Assembly (NCBI GenBank): GCA_013376995.1
Contig: JACAAZ010000013.1
Span: forward strand, 26,654-90,653
Direction: 5' to 3'
DNA from: Bacteroidota bacterium
GTDB taxonomy: Bacteria > Bacteroidota > Bacteroidia > Bacteroidales > UBA4417
DNA: 64,000 nt
The position numbers were made by a program, and so were the translations under genes. The notes beneath the pieces are model-generated. The model was not told where the DNA came from and did no database searches. It saw only the letters and a list, made by a program, of their open reading frames with translations. Below are positions 43,406 through 52,642 of this stretch, one piece after another. Positions within the stretch are counted from its first letter, which is position 1; every line of letters begins with the position of its first letter.

Positions 43406-44467
43406 ATGAAAGTGCAGTATATACAGGAACTGCTTTACACCCACGAATGTGTGATTGTACCAGGGTTAGGAGGATTCCTAACCTCATATCGTCCTGCGCG
43501 TATAATTAAAGAATCCAATAAGTTTTATCCTCCTTCAAGCCAGGTTGCATTCAATGCCAGTTTATCTGAAAATGATGGAGTTCTTGCCAATTATGTTTCC
43601 CGTGAAAACAGCATATCTTATACTGAAGCCTTAGCGGAGATCAGGAAATGGGTTGATAGTTCGTTCAGGTTGATGCACTCCGGGGGGAAGCTGGTTCTTG
43701 AGGATATTGGCAACCTTACACTGAATACAGAGGGAAACCTGATATTTGAGCCTGAACTCCGGCTTAATTTTCTCGGGAACTCTTTCGGATTGCCTACTTT
43801 CTATGCAAAACACGTTCTGCATGAAGTTGAAAATATCAATGAGAATCAGGATGTAAAGAGAGTTAAAGATTGGCCCTCAAGGCTTAAATATATTGTTCCC
43901 GAAACTCTGAAATGGGCAGCAGTGCTTGCTCCATTTGTTGCTTTTGCCCTTTGGGGTTCTATGAATACGGGAAAGCTCAACAATTATGTACAGAATTATT
44001 CCGGTCTTTTTTCATGGGTGAGGACAACGCCCGGAAAAACTTCCACCACTCCGGCAAATACCTATCATATTCCAGTCAATAAGGAAAAAGTTGAAGCAGT
44101 TGTTGCTCCTGCATCTATTTTGAACAAGGCAGATCATTCATTTACCCCTTCAGCTATTTCTTATGCAGCGATCAAGGCAAACGGCCTTATGAAAAAGGAA
44201 CAATCTCCTGTTGCTGTGACTCCTTTATCAGCTTGTCCGGATAAGTATTTCATTATCGGAGGGGCATTCCGTGAACACGGCAATGCTTTGAAATTGATTG
44301 AAGAACTCAAATCCAAAGGATACCCGGCTGCGATCATTGATACTACCAATACAGGTATGTTTGTTGTCAGTATTAAAGGATTTGCCGGAAAGAACGAGGC
44401 ACTTCAAGAAATTTCATCAATTAGAGGCGAAGGATACCAGGGCGCCTGGATCATGCACAAAATCTAA
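43406..44467 (+). CDS. HU-like and SPOR-domain protein
   Basis: From the ATG at 43406 (353 residues) the N-terminal about 125 residues (VQYIQELLYTHECVIVPGLGGFLTSYRPA, LSENDGVLANYV) match an HU-family-like (CCDC81/HU) domain. It is followed by one membrane helix near residue 170-185 (WAAVLAPFVAFALWGSM), a linker, and a C-terminal SPOR domain (DKYFIIGGAFREHGNALKLIEELKSKGYPAAIID). SPOR domains bind denuded peptidoglycan at division sites. A GGAGGAG-like sequence lies at 43390-43396. The domain arrangement suggests a role linking nucleoid-side and septal events; this is inference. Confidence 0.85.
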   Translation: MKVQYIQELLYTHECVIVPGLGGFLTSYRPARIIKESNKFYPPSSQVAFNASLSENDGVLANYVSRENSISYTEALAEIRKWVDSSFRLMHSGGKLVLEDIGNLTLNTEGNLIFEPELRLNFLGNSFGLPTFYAKHVLHEVENINENQDVKRVKDWPSRLKYIVPETLKWAAVLAPFVAFALWGSMNTGKLNNYVQNYSGLFSWVRTTPGKTSTTPANTYHIPVNKEKVEAVVAPASILNKADHSFTPSAISYAAIKANGLMKKEQSPVAVTPLSACPDKYFIIGGAFREHGNALKLIEELKSKGYPAAIIDTTNTGMFVVSIKGFAGKNEALQEISSIRGEGYQGAWIMHKI

Positions 44468-44485
44468 GAATTTATTCAAATCTTC

Positions 44486-44493
44486 TATTTTTG
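44486..44493 (+). promoter_or_regulatory. -7 promoter box for trmB
   Basis: TATTTTTG matches the Bacteroidetes -7 element, about 78 bp before the TTG start of trmB. Confidence 0.5.
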
Positions 44494-44571
44494 CAGTGAC
44501 ATTACTCATGATGTCCTGAATTCTTATTTTGGAGTAGATCTTTATACATTCATTCACTTAATTTATTTCGC

Positions 44572-45246
44572 TTGGCTAAACGAAAACTAGAACGATTTGC
44601 CGAGAATGCCACATTCGAGCATTTCTTTCAACCAACCTGGGAGGAACTGAGAGATGGTTTCTCTCTCAAAGGAAGCTGGCATAAGAGCTTCTTCAAAAAT
44701 GACAATCCAATCATTGTTGAGTTGGGTTGTGGTAAAGGTGAGTACACTGTTGACCTGGGGAGGAGGTATCCTGGTAAAAACTATATCGGGATTGATAAGA
44801 AGGGTGCCCGTATGTGGAGGGGTGCCAAGACCAGTAAGGAAATAGTCCTCCCAAATGTAGCTTTCGTGCGGATGAGAGCTGAGAGTATCGCGGAGGTTTT
44901 TGCTGCAGCTGAGATAGATGAGATATGGATCACCTTCCCTGAGCCACAACCTAACAGTCCAAGGACCAAAAAGAGGTTTACTTCTCCCCAGTTTATCGAA
45001 CGGTATAGAAAGATACTAAAGGAAAACGGAATCATTCACCTGAAAACCGACAATGATCTTTTCTACACGTATACCCTGGAGGTAATAAAAGAGAGCAACC
45101 ACAAGCTGCTTTATTCTACTGATGATCTTTATAATTCTCCCGATGATCCTGAGATTAAGGATGTCCTGCCAGTTCAGACTCATTACGAAAAGATTTGGCT
45201 TGATAAAGGGTTAAAGATCAAGTATTTACGATTTCAGCTGGTTTAA
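44572..45246 (+). CDS. trmB: tRNA (guanine-N7-)-methyltransferase
   Basis: The 224-residue SAM-dependent enzyme makes m7G46 in tRNA. The SAM motif VELGCGKGEYTVDLGRRYPGKNYIGIDKKGARMWRGA, the TFPEPQPNSPRTKKRFTSPQFI stretch and LKTDNDLFYTYT are typical. The start appears to be TTG at 44572 (reading MAKRKLERFAENATF), because no ATG fits and relatives begin near this residue. Confidence 0.92.
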   Translation: MAKRKLERFAENATFEHFFQPTWEELRDGFSLKGSWHKSFFKNDNPIIVELGCGKGEYTVDLGRRYPGKNYIGIDKKGARMWRGAKTSKEIVLPNVAFVRMRAESIAEVFAAAEIDEIWITFPEPQPNSPRTKKRFTSPQFIERYRKILKENGIIHLKTDNDLFYTYTLEVIKESNHKLLYSTDDLYNSPDDPEIKDVLPVQTHYEKIWLDKGLKIKYLRFQLV

Positions 45247-45266
45247 TCACGTGAGTTAACCATACT

Positions 45267-45602
45267 ATGGAAGATTTCACATTTTTTGAAAAGGTTTATG
45301 CCGTGGTGATGGAAATTCCTTTTGGAAGGGTTACATCTTATGGAGCCATAGCCAGGTACCTTGGGACCGGTGGGTCAGCCAGGATGGTTGGATGGGCTAT
45401 GAATGCCAGCCACACTCAACTGCAGATGGTACCTGCTCACAGGGTCGTTAACAGGAATGGCTTACTTACAGGCAAACACCACTTTGGAGGGCCCGATGTT
45501 ATGAAGCAACTTTTGGAGAGTGAAGGGTTGGAGATAAGTGGAGATCAAATAGTAAATTTCAGGGAGCGATATTGGGATCCAGCAGTGGAACTGAACCTTT
45601 AA
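45267..45602 (+). CDS. Alkyltransferase-like protein (ATL), MGMT homologue without catalytic Cys
   Basis: The 111-residue protein is a small DNA-repair-type fold (FFEKVYAVVMEIPFGRVTSYGAIARYLG, ARMVGWAMNAS). O6-alkylguanine transferases carry PCHRV; here the motif is PAHRV at residues 56-60, so the acceptor Cys is Ala57. ATL proteins bind alkylated guanines without transferring the group and hand them to nucleotide excision repair. The helix-turn-helix and Arg finger region (GSARMVGWAMN) is intact. It may be co-transcribed with trmB. Confidence 0.92.
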   Translation: MEDFTFFEKVYAVVMEIPFGRVTSYGAIARYLGTGGSARMVGWAMNASHTQLQMVPAHRVVNRNGLLTGKHHFGGPDVMKQLLESEGLEISGDQIVNFRERYWDPAVELNL

Positions 45603-45653
45603 TAGACCGGGGATAGCCTGTTAAGCCATTTTCCCGTTAATACAGATTTAGGT

Positions 45654-46712
45654 TTATTCAGGGTAGGTTACCCGGAAGAATGAGTCAAGCTGAAAGCCGG
45701 AAGTTAATATCCCTGAACGGTTTTCCAGGTAGAAATCTCGAATCCTGTCTACTGGTATTAGCCAGGTGATACCATAGTTTATCTCATTTTTAGATTTTAC
45801 ATAAAGTGGCCCCTGGTAAGGAATGGATGGATTATAATCGTACTCGAAGATCTCTTTTTCGGGTTTCAGAAAGTATTCTTTCGAGGCGGTGACTGAACGT
45901 CCAATCCCGATAAGTTCAAAATTCGGGATTCCATCCTTAAGAGCAAGGGCAATTCCCCCGCTGAACCCTTCGTTGAATGGCGCATCCGTAAGAAGATGAT
46001 TGTCAGGGTCATTTGATTTGCTGACAATTCCCTTTGTAAGCATCAACTGACCAGCAGGATATCCTGCAAGGTAAATAAATGTACCCCAGCGGATCTCAGC
46101 AGAGTGACCGGTTGGATACGGGAAAACAGGGATAATTTGTCCTGAAAGTGCTGGCTCATATTCCCTGCCTAGAATTGCAAGGTCTTTATCATGGTTACAG
46201 GCCAGGATGCGAAAACCATTGCCATTGGGAATATCCCGGACAGTAATCTGCTCTTTGGTTTTAAAAGAGATGCTACGCAGATAATGGTTAGCCTCCAGGT
46301 CACTATATTCAGACCATGAAATTATGGTATCAGGCAGATTAACGATATGGGCGCAGGTCAAAAGGGCAATCTTGTTTTCATCAGACTGGATGACGAGCGC
46401 GGTGCCTGAAGTTGCCTCGTTTGACGTTATCCGGGCATCTGCATTTGAAAATGCATCCTTTTCAGTTAATGACGCAAGGGTAATGTGGCTTTGTTCCCCA
46501 AAAACGTAGGTCTTGTAAACCGTGTAGCAATTTACCTTTTTAACCGACCTGAGTATCGTTTCAAGTTGATCTGATCCATCAGCAGTAGGGAAGGAAGCAT
46601 CATATTTCCCATCCGGCTTTGCATGCTGTGAATTGGCTAAATGGCTGGAGCAAGCCTGAAAAATCAACAAACTGATCATTAGAATTCCTGGGAAAAATCT
46701 GCTTCTGATCAT
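45654..46712 (-). CDS. Trypsin-like serine protease lipoprotein
   Basis: The 352-residue protein has a lipobox (ISLLIFQAC) and an S1-family fold with His in LLTCAHIVNLPD, Asp in NHDKDLAILGRE, and Ser in FNEGFSGGIALAL. The order His-Asp-Ser is correct, so it is likely an active protease of the HtrA/trypsin type without a recognisable PDZ domain. It is monocistronic and divergent from mrp. Confidence 0.82.
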   Translation of the reverse strand: MIRSRFFPGILMISLLIFQACSSHLANSQHAKPDGKYDASFPTADGSDQLETILRSVKKVNCYTVYKTYVFGEQSHITLASLTEKDAFSNADARITSNEATSGTALVIQSDENKIALLTCAHIVNLPDTIISWSEYSDLEANHYLRSISFKTKEQITVRDIPNGNGFRILACNHDKDLAILGREYEPALSGQIIPVFPYPTGHSAEIRWGTFIYLAGYPAGQLMLTKGIVSKSNDPDNHLLTDAPFNEGFSGGIALALKDGIPNFELIGIGRSVTASKEYFLKPEKEIFEYDYNPSIPYQGPLYVKSKNEINYGITWLIPVDRIRDFYLENRSGILTSGFQLDSFFRVTYPE

Positions 46713-46866
46713 CTTTGTAACTTATAAAGCTCCGTTTTGGATTATCAAATTTAAGGATTCAGCATCAAAATATTAAATGAGGATAAAAATTACTTGAATT
46801 ATGAATTCTGTTTTCAAAGAAACCTTTATCTTTACGTATTCTAAATAAAAATAATATTTACCCCAG

Positions 46867-47964
46867 ATGGTTATAGCTAAAGAGCAGGTATTGAGTGCAT
46901 TAAGTACTGTAATGGATCCAGACCTGCAAAATGATGTAGTTACTTTAGGCATGATTGAAGATATATCAATAGAGGGTAATCATATCAGTTTTAAACTTGT
47001 ATTGACTACTCCCGCCTGCCCGCTTAAGGATAAAATGAAAAATGACTGTATTCAGGCTATTCAATCGAGGATTGATCCCAATGCAACAGTTGATGTTGAA
47101 GTGAATTCAAGAACTACGACCAGAAGAAAAGAAGGTGGTAATATGTTGAAGGATGTGAAGAACATTATTGCTGTGGTATCTGGAAAAGGAGGAGTTGGTA
47201 AATCGACTGTTGCGGCTAATCTTGCCGTTTCCCTTGCAAAGCTTGGAGCTAAGGTTGGATTGCTTGACGCTGATATTTACGGGCCATCCGTTCCATTAAT
47301 GTTTGGCCTTATGGATGCACATCCTGAAGCAAGAGAAGAAGATGGTCGTACAATCCTGATCCCTGTTGAAAAATTTGGTATTAAGATGCTTTCGATCGGA
47401 TTTTTTGTTGATCCTTCAAAAGCCTTGGTATGGAGAGGCCCGATGGCATCCAACTATCTTAGCCAGATGCTTACAGGGGGAGAGTGGGGTGAATTGGATT
47501 ACCTAGTAATTGATATGCCGCCTGGTACCGGAGATATACACCTGACGCTTGTTCAGACAGTACCAGTAACCGGGGCCGCAATTGTAACAACACCCCAGGA
47601 AGTAGCGCTGGCAGATGCCAGGAAAGCATTTGGTATGTTTGCTGCGGATGGAATAAAGGTGCCTATTTTGGGGCTTATTGAAAATATGGCATGGTTTACG
47701 CCTGCTGAGTTACCCAACAATAAGTACTATATTTTTGGTAAGGAAGGTGGAAAGAGATTTGCAGAAGAGAATGGGATACCATTGTTAGGCCAGATTCCGC
47801 TTGTACAGGGAATCTGTGATTCAGGGGACCAGGGCAGCCCAATTTCTTTGGATGAATTTTCTCCCGTATCCGGTGCGTTCAGGGAACTTGCAGAAAACGT
47901 GGCCAGACAGGTGTCGATAAGGAATTCGAGCATGGATCCTACCAGGATGGTAGAAGTTAAATAA
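46867..47964 (+). CDS. mrp: Mrp/ApbC-type ATP-binding Fe-S carrier protein
   Basis: The 365-residue P-loop NTPase has an N-terminal MIP18/DUF59 domain (KEQVLSALSTVMDPDLQNDVVTLGMI) and a deviant Walker A GKGGVGKS at 106-113. Mrp proteins bind a 4Fe-4S cluster between dimer subunits and pass it to apo-enzymes. The usual CxxC near residue 280 is replaced by WFTPAELPNNKYYIFG, without cysteines. nfu follows with overlapping frames, and both form a small Fe-S carrier operon. Confidence 0.94.
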   Translation: MVIAKEQVLSALSTVMDPDLQNDVVTLGMIEDISIEGNHISFKLVLTTPACPLKDKMKNDCIQAIQSRIDPNATVDVEVNSRTTTRRKEGGNMLKDVKNIIAVVSGKGGVGKSTVAANLAVSLAKLGAKVGLLDADIYGPSVPLMFGLMDAHPEAREEDGRTILIPVEKFGIKMLSIGFFVDPSKALVWRGPMASNYLSQMLTGGEWGELDYLVIDMPPGTGDIHLTLVQTVPVTGAAIVTTPQEVALADARKAFGMFAADGIKVPILGLIENMAWFTPAELPNNKYYIFGKEGGKRFAEENGIPLLGQIPLVQGICDSGDQGSPISLDEFSPVSGAFRELAENVARQVSIRNSSMDPTRMVEVK

Positions 47965-48029
47965 TGATTTTCAAACACTCAAATAACACTGCTATAGAGC
48001 AGGATAACCAAACACAAAATCGCATTAAA

Positions 48030-48275
48030 ATGGCTAATAACCTGGAACTTGAAAGCAAGGTAAAAAATGTAATCGATCAAATCAGGCCCTATCTTCAGGC
48101 AGATGGTGGCGACATCAGTTTCGTGGAACTAACACAGGAGAATGTCGTCAACGTTGAATTGCAGGGTGCCTGTGGATCATGTCCGTTCAGCCGGATGACG
48201 CTTAAAAACGGAGTTGAAGAAGCAATGCGCAAAGCATTACCTGAAATCAAATCTGTAGAGGCTATCAACCTGTAA
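48030..48275 (+). CDS. nfu: NifU-like C-terminal-domain Fe-S carrier (Nfu)
   Basis: The 81-residue protein starts at the ATG at 48030; an in-frame ATG at 47964 overlaps the mrp stop (TAATG) and would add 22 polar residues, so the start is unsettled. RPYLQADGGDISFVEL and the CxxC in GACGSCPFS (Cys48, Cys51) are the NifU C-domain hallmarks, holding a bridged Fe-S cluster in a dimer. It follows mrp directly and is closed by a terminator at 48296. Confidence 0.92.
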   Translation: MANNLELESKVKNVIDQIRPYLQADGGDISFVELTQENVVNVELQGACGSCPFSRMTLKNGVEEAMRKALPEIKSVEAINL

Positions 48276-48295
48276 GAAATTTTTGTGATTGCATT

Positions 48296-48333
48296 AAGCA
48301 GGACTCATTCATTAAAGATGTCCTGCTTTTTTT
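48296..48333 (+). terminator. Rho-independent terminator of mrp-nfu
   Basis: AAGCAGGAC and GTCCTGCTT form a perfect nine-pair stem with a 15-base loop, followed by a T-run at 48327-48333. It overlaps the last codon of the convergent nadE, and read leftward has no such tail. Confidence 0.9.
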
Positions 48334-49984
48334 ATGATAGGTACTTTGCCACGATTGGCATGCGACGGCCTGATCCAAATGCTTTGGGAGAGACTCTTAA
48401 AATGGGAGGTGTTTGATGCCTTTTCCATTCATTCATGTTAACCATTTTCAGTATCCTGCTAACCAATGAGGGGTCAAAACCGGCATTTATTATCTTATCA
48501 GGGCCTTCCCTCAACTCAATATATTTATAGAGGATCTGATCGAGTATCGGGTAATCGGGCAGAGAATCGCTATCCTTTTGTCCTGGCCTTAATTCGGCAG
48601 ATGGAGGTTTTGTAATACTGTTTAGCGGGATAATTTCAGAATCCCTGTTTATGTAGTTGGCAAGTTCATAAACATCGGTTTTGTAGACATCGCCAAGAAC
48701 AGAGATTCCGCCGCACATATCTCCATACAATGTCCCATATCCAACGGCAGCTTCACTTTTGTTGGAGGTGTTCAACAATATATAGCCCAGTTTATTGGCC
48801 AGACCCATGAGTAAAACAGCACGTACGCGGGCCTGGATATTTTCTTCAGCGAGATTAAAGGGAATTCCTTCAAAGTGAGGATTTAATGAATCCATCAGGC
48901 TTTGAAATCCATGCTCAATGTTAATTGTATAATAGGGACACTCCAGGTTCTCAGCCAATTCTTTTGCATCCGTAATGGAATGCCCTGAAGAGAATGCCGA
49001 GGGCAGGAGCACGGCAAGTACATTGGATGGCCCCAGGGCTTTGGATGCAAGAGCCAGAGTAACAGCTGAGTCAATTCCTCCTGATAGGCCCAGGATTGCT
49101 TTGGAGAATCCCATTTTCCGGAAATAGTTGTTGATTCCCATGACCAGAGCATCATGTATTAATTCAGCTTTAGCCGGTTTATGTCTGTCATCTTTCCTGC
49201 TCGATTTAGCAAGCTTATCTGGTTTGTATAATTCCAGGTCAAAAACGGCAAAGTCCTCTGCAAAAGCATTGAGATTTAGGATGATATCCCCATCCTTATT
49301 AATAATCTTTGAATTGCCATCAAACAGGAGTTCAGTCTGGGCGCCAACATGGTTTACATAGATAACCGGAATACCGTACTTGCGTGCATTCTCCCTTAAT
49401 ACTCCATTACGTTCTTCTTCCTGTGACCAGGTAAACGGAGATGCAGCAATGTTAATGAGAAGATCCGGATTCTGGGAAGCGAGTTCCTCCATCGGATTGG
49501 CAACGTAAAGTGGCTCAGGGCCGGTATTCCATATATCTTCACAAATTGTAAGTGCAATTTTTATGTCCTTGTACTTTACTACCTGGAAATCCTGGTTTGG
49601 CTCAAAGTACCGGTATTCATCGAAAATGTCATAGTTTGGAAGCAATGACTTATTTGTAACGGATTGAATTTTACCATCCGAAAGCATAACTGCAGAATTG
49701 AACAAGCTTTTTCCTTTCTTCTGCGGATTCAGGGTTGGAGCGCCGATAATGGCTGAAATTCCCCTACATTCAATGGCTATTGATTCCAGCGATTTATAAC
49801 AACGGTCTATGAAGTCATCAAATTCGAGGAAATCACGGGGAGGATAACCGCTGATGGCTAATTCTGCAAAGACTATCAATTCAGTTTCCTGATTCCTGGC
49901 TTTTCGAATGCAATCAAGGATCTTAGCCTTATTGGATTCAAAGTCCCCGATGGTGTAATTAAGTTGAGCCAATGCAATTCTCAT
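48332..49984 (-). CDS. nadE: Glutamine-dependent NAD+ synthetase
   Basis: The 550-residue enzyme amidates deamido-NAD to NAD. Its N-terminal nitrilase domain (RIALAQLNYTIGDFESNKAK; active-site Cys in LTICEDIWNTG) releases ammonia from glutamine, and its C-terminal domain has the PP-loop LGLSGGIDSAVTLALASKALG and NTSNKSEAAVGYGTLYGD. The length fits the glutamine-dependent type. nadE lies with a gldB-type gene nearby, a common Bacteroidetes association. Confidence 0.95.
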   Translation of the reverse strand: MRIALAQLNYTIGDFESNKAKILDCIRKARNQETELIVFAELAISGYPPRDFLEFDDFIDRCYKSLESIAIECRGISAIIGAPTLNPQKKGKSLFNSAVMLSDGKIQSVTNKSLLPNYDIFDEYRYFEPNQDFQVVKYKDIKIALTICEDIWNTGPEPLYVANPMEELASQNPDLLINIAASPFTWSQEEERNGVLRENARKYGIPVIYVNHVGAQTELLFDGNSKIINKDGDIILNLNAFAEDFAVFDLELYKPDKLAKSSRKDDRHKPAKAELIHDALVMGINNYFRKMGFSKAILGLSGGIDSAVTLALASKALGPSNVLAVLLPSAFSSGHSITDAKELAENLECPYYTINIEHGFQSLMDSLNPHFEGIPFNLAEENIQARVRAVLLMGLANKLGYILLNTSNKSEAAVGYGTLYGDMCGGISVLGDVYKTDVYELANYINRDSEIIPLNSITKPPSAELRPGQKDSDSLPDYPILDQILYKYIELREGPDKIINAGFDPSLVSRILKMVNMNEWKRHQTPPILRVSPKAFGSGRRMPIVAKYLS

Positions 49985-50011
49985 CCGCAGTATATTTTAT
50001 TGCAAAAATAA

Positions 50012-50033
50012 AGCCCGACAGTATTGCCGGGCT
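50012..50033 (-). terminator. Hairpin terminator of the beta-barrel gene at 50.05-50.73 kb
   Basis: AGCCCG and CGGGCT pair (50012-50017, 50028-50033) around a 10-base loop, and read leftward the stem is followed by TTTATTTTTG. It ends the outer-membrane protein gene before nadE. Confidence 0.65.
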
Positions 50034-50052
50034 AGTTTCAAGGAATATTTTT

Positions 50053-50727
50053 TTAGAAGAGCACTGCTATACTTAATTCGACAAAACTGAGTGTAGCTTT
50101 TTCTTTTTTGGAAGTTGCATGATTAGAGTCAGTCAGCATATCTGTGAACCCATTGTTGATGGCCAGGCCAGCGCTAAAAGTTGGTCCAGCTTTTAGAGTG
50201 TATTCTGCTCCTAATCCAACGATGAGGGATTCACGCAGGAATGACACCTTTTCATAGTTTGACTTTGAGGAGTTTACGGTTGTATTCTGATAGGTGAATT
50301 CATCCTTTGCTTTTGCATCGAAGCGAAAAGATGTGCCAAAGCCAATCTGCCCGTAGTACTTCATATTCCCGATGGCATTGGTGCGCATTTTAAGAGTAAG
50401 GGGGATTTCGATACTCTTGACAAAATATTCGCGGCTCATATTACCAGCATGGCTGGCAGAATCAGTAGTTGGGAATTTGAGGTTACCACCATTGAATAGC
50501 ACATTGAAGCCGGTTGCAATGCAATGGTTGTCGGAGAAATTGAACTCGGATATGAATCCCCAGGAGAATCCAAGTTTTGCGCCATTGCCAGAGTATGTGT
50601 CCAGGTTAGGTTTCATCCAGGCAATTTGAGGTGCTGCCTTTAATCCAAATGTGTATTTTTTGAATTGTGCATTTGAAGATATGGTTGCTGTAACCAGAAG
50701 AGTCAAGAAAAAGAGTTTGGTTTTCAT
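50053..50727 (-). CDS. PorT-like outer-membrane beta-barrel protein
   Basis: From the ATG at 50727 (224 residues) there is a signal peptide (KTKLFFLTLLVTATISSNAQ) and a short barrel (YTFGLKAAPQIAWMKPNL, GFSWGFISEFNFSDNHCIATGFNVLFNGG) ending VELSIAVLF. Family resemblance is to the PorT/OmpA-like small barrels of Bacteroidetes; a role in T9SS is not implied by this alone. Another small barrel gene lies divergently 194 bp to the right. Confidence 0.82.
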   Translation of the reverse strand: MKTKLFFLTLLVTATISSNAQFKKYTFGLKAAPQIAWMKPNLDTYSGNGAKLGFSWGFISEFNFSDNHCIATGFNVLFNGGNLKFPTTDSASHAGNMSREYFVKSIEIPLTLKMRTNAIGNMKYYGQIGFGTSFRFDAKAKDEFTYQNTTVNSSKSNYEKVSFLRESLIVGLGAEYTLKAGPTFSAGLAINNGFTDMLTDSNHATSKKEKATLSFVELSIAVLF

Positions 50728-50873
50728 TAATATGGATTTTGTTAATAGACAATTATTGTGCAAAGATCGTTTAAAATAAAGCTAACGTCATTGGTCCGCA
50801 TAAATTATTTATACTGAATATGAATAATGCAGATATCGCTTGCATCTGTCAACTATATCACCTGAATAATAAT

Positions 50874-50881
50874 TAACTTTG
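50874..50881 (+). promoter_or_regulatory. -7 promoter box
   Basis: TAACTTTG fits TAnnTTTG and lies 40 bp before the ATG at 50921. Confidence 0.45.
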
Positions 50882-50920
50882 ATAATCGTTTTATATTCAT
50901 CAAAAGAAAATCCCGGAAAA

Positions 50921-51520
50921 ATGAAAAAGCTCCTCTTCGCCATTATTATTCTTTTTTGCATGCTTGATTCCCAGGCTCAAATACCCGGATTCAATATTGG
51001 GCCTAAGATTGGCTATAATACACGGAAATTATCGACTGACCTGTCGACCATAACCTCCGATATGGATGGAGCAATGCAATTCGGTGTTTTCATGAGGATC
51101 GGGAAAAAGATTTATGTTCAGCCTGAAGCCAACTATGTAATTAAAGGAGGGAAATTCGGCCTTAGTAATGGCCAACCTGATGTGAAATTAAAATTAAAGA
51201 CCCTGACTATTCCAGTAATGCTAGGTTACAGAGTTATAAATGCCAAGATCTTCAATGTGCGTGTCATGGCTGGACCGGCATTTTCATTTATTATAGACAA
51301 GACTATTCCACCAACAGATAACAGCATATTCCCTATTCATGATAAAAGTGATATCAAGAATTCGACCTGGTCGGTTCAATTAGGTGGAGGGGTAGATGTA
51401 TTGGATTTTACCCTGGACGTGAGGTATGAAATTGGTGTTGATAATATATATTCAGGGTCACAGGACTTCAGTTTGAAGAATAACCTCCTGAATGTAAGCC
51501 TGGGATTCAAACTGCTTTAA
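50921..51520 (+). CDS. Outer-membrane beta-barrel protein, PorT-like
   Basis: From the ATG at 50921 (199 residues) there is a signal peptide (KKLLFAIIILFCMLDSQAQ) and a barrel with GFNIGPKIGYNTRKL, VFMRIGKKIYVQPEANYVIKGG and a C-terminal strand NNLLNVSLGFKLL. It is similar in layout to the divergent gene to its left, though not obviously a duplicate. It is followed at 93 bp by the gldB-like gene. Confidence 0.82.
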   Translation: MKKLLFAIIILFCMLDSQAQIPGFNIGPKIGYNTRKLSTDLSTITSDMDGAMQFGVFMRIGKKIYVQPEANYVIKGGKFGLSNGQPDVKLKLKTLTIPVMLGYRVINAKIFNVRVMAGPAFSFIIDKTIPPTDNSIFPIHDKSDIKNSTWSVQLGGGVDVLDFTLDVRYEIGVDNIYSGSQDFSLKNNLLNVSLGFKLL

Positions 51521-51613
51521 TTCCTGGAATGGATTGAATCAGATTCAGAAGAGATTGCCATGGATCCTGATCCGTGGCTTTTTATTAGTTACTAATATCA
51601 ATTAATCAGAAGA

Positions 51614-52615
51614 ATGAATAAGTTCAGCATAGGGATTTTTGGATTGAGTTTGTTGTTGATTTCCTGCCAGTCAGGCAAAGGCCCAGTCAAAAACGAGAGC
51701 AATGCAGTGCAAGTTAAACAGGGCCTGTCAATCCACAGGTATGAGAAAGCCATTTTTTCGCTTGATCCTCAGAAGCTTAGATCTGGTTTAGCCGGAATAT
51801 ATCCTGAATATTCATTATTTCTTGGCAAGGACTGGCAGGATACGATGAATTTGCTGAGGATGTACAATTTTATTAATGACGATAATATAAAGGAGTTATA
51901 TAAACTCGTTATCAAGAATTACCCGGACACTGCCCAGCTACAGTCAGATCTCTTCAACGCTTTTAAAAATGCCACAAAATACTTCCCAAGGCTTCAAATT
52001 CCGACGGTGTATACCTATGTTTCCGGTTTGGACATTGATGAGCCAGTTATCTATTCGGATTCCGCCATGGTAATTGGATTGGATCTTTACCTGGGCAAAG
52101 ATGTGGCGGCTTACAGGAAAGCAGGGATCCCGGAGTACAAGATCAGCGGGTTTACCAGAGATAGGGTTATTCCTGAATGTATGCTGGCTGTTGCCGGGCA
52201 TCTCATAAAAACAAATGAAGAGAACCTGAGCCTTCTTGACCAAATGATAGCTGCCGGTAAAACCCTTTATTTTCTTGACCAGGTTATACCTGATACCAAG
52301 GATGAATTTAAGATTGGATACCCAGCGGAAAAATTGGATTGGGCTAAGCAGAATGAAGGTAATATTTGGGCATTCATTATTGGAAACCAACTGCTCTATA
52401 CCAGCGATCCTAAAGTGTCAGGTAAATTAATGGTAGATGCCCCGTTCACCTCAGGCCTTGTTAATGAATCTCCAGGAAGGATTGGTGAATGGGTTGGATG
52501 GCAGATTGTTAAGGCCTATATGAGTGAGAATTCCTCAGTTACCCTGGAACAGCTAATGGATAATACTGATTCCCAGTCTATTTTAAGGGGGTCTAAGTAT
52601 AAACCAAGAAAATAG
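51614..52615 (+). CDS. gldB: GldB-like gliding motility lipoprotein
   Basis: The 333-residue protein has a lipobox (LSLLLISC, Cys18) and reads LSIHRYEKAIFSLDPQKLRSGLAGIYPEYSLFLGKDW, with VIGLDLYLGKDVAAYRKAGIPEYKISGFTRDRVIPECM in the middle, as in GldB of Flavobacterium. GldB is needed for gliding in that genus, but homologues occur in non-gliding Bacteroidetes, so motility is not implied. nadE lies on the other side of the two barrel genes. Confidence 0.85.
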   Translation: MNKFSIGIFGLSLLLISCQSGKGPVKNESNAVQVKQGLSIHRYEKAIFSLDPQKLRSGLAGIYPEYSLFLGKDWQDTMNLLRMYNFINDDNIKELYKLVIKNYPDTAQLQSDLFNAFKNATKYFPRLQIPTVYTYVSGLDIDEPVIYSDSAMVIGLDLYLGKDVAAYRKAGIPEYKISGFTRDRVIPECMLAVAGHLIKTNEENLSLLDQMIAAGKTLYFLDQVIPDTKDEFKIGYPAEKLDWAKQNEGNIWAFIIGNQLLYTSDPKVSGKLMVDAPFTSGLVNESPGRIGEWVGWQIVKAYMSENSSVTLEQLMDNTDSQSILRGSKYKPRK

Positions 52616-52642
52616 TTGCTGACTTTAATTTTATAGAAGGTA

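Noticed and set aside
46827-46840. TTTACGTATT upstream of mrp as a third copy of the site A/B operator
   Set aside because: Only one half (TACGTA) is present; the left half TACG nine bases earlier is missing and there is no AATAGTATAA box.
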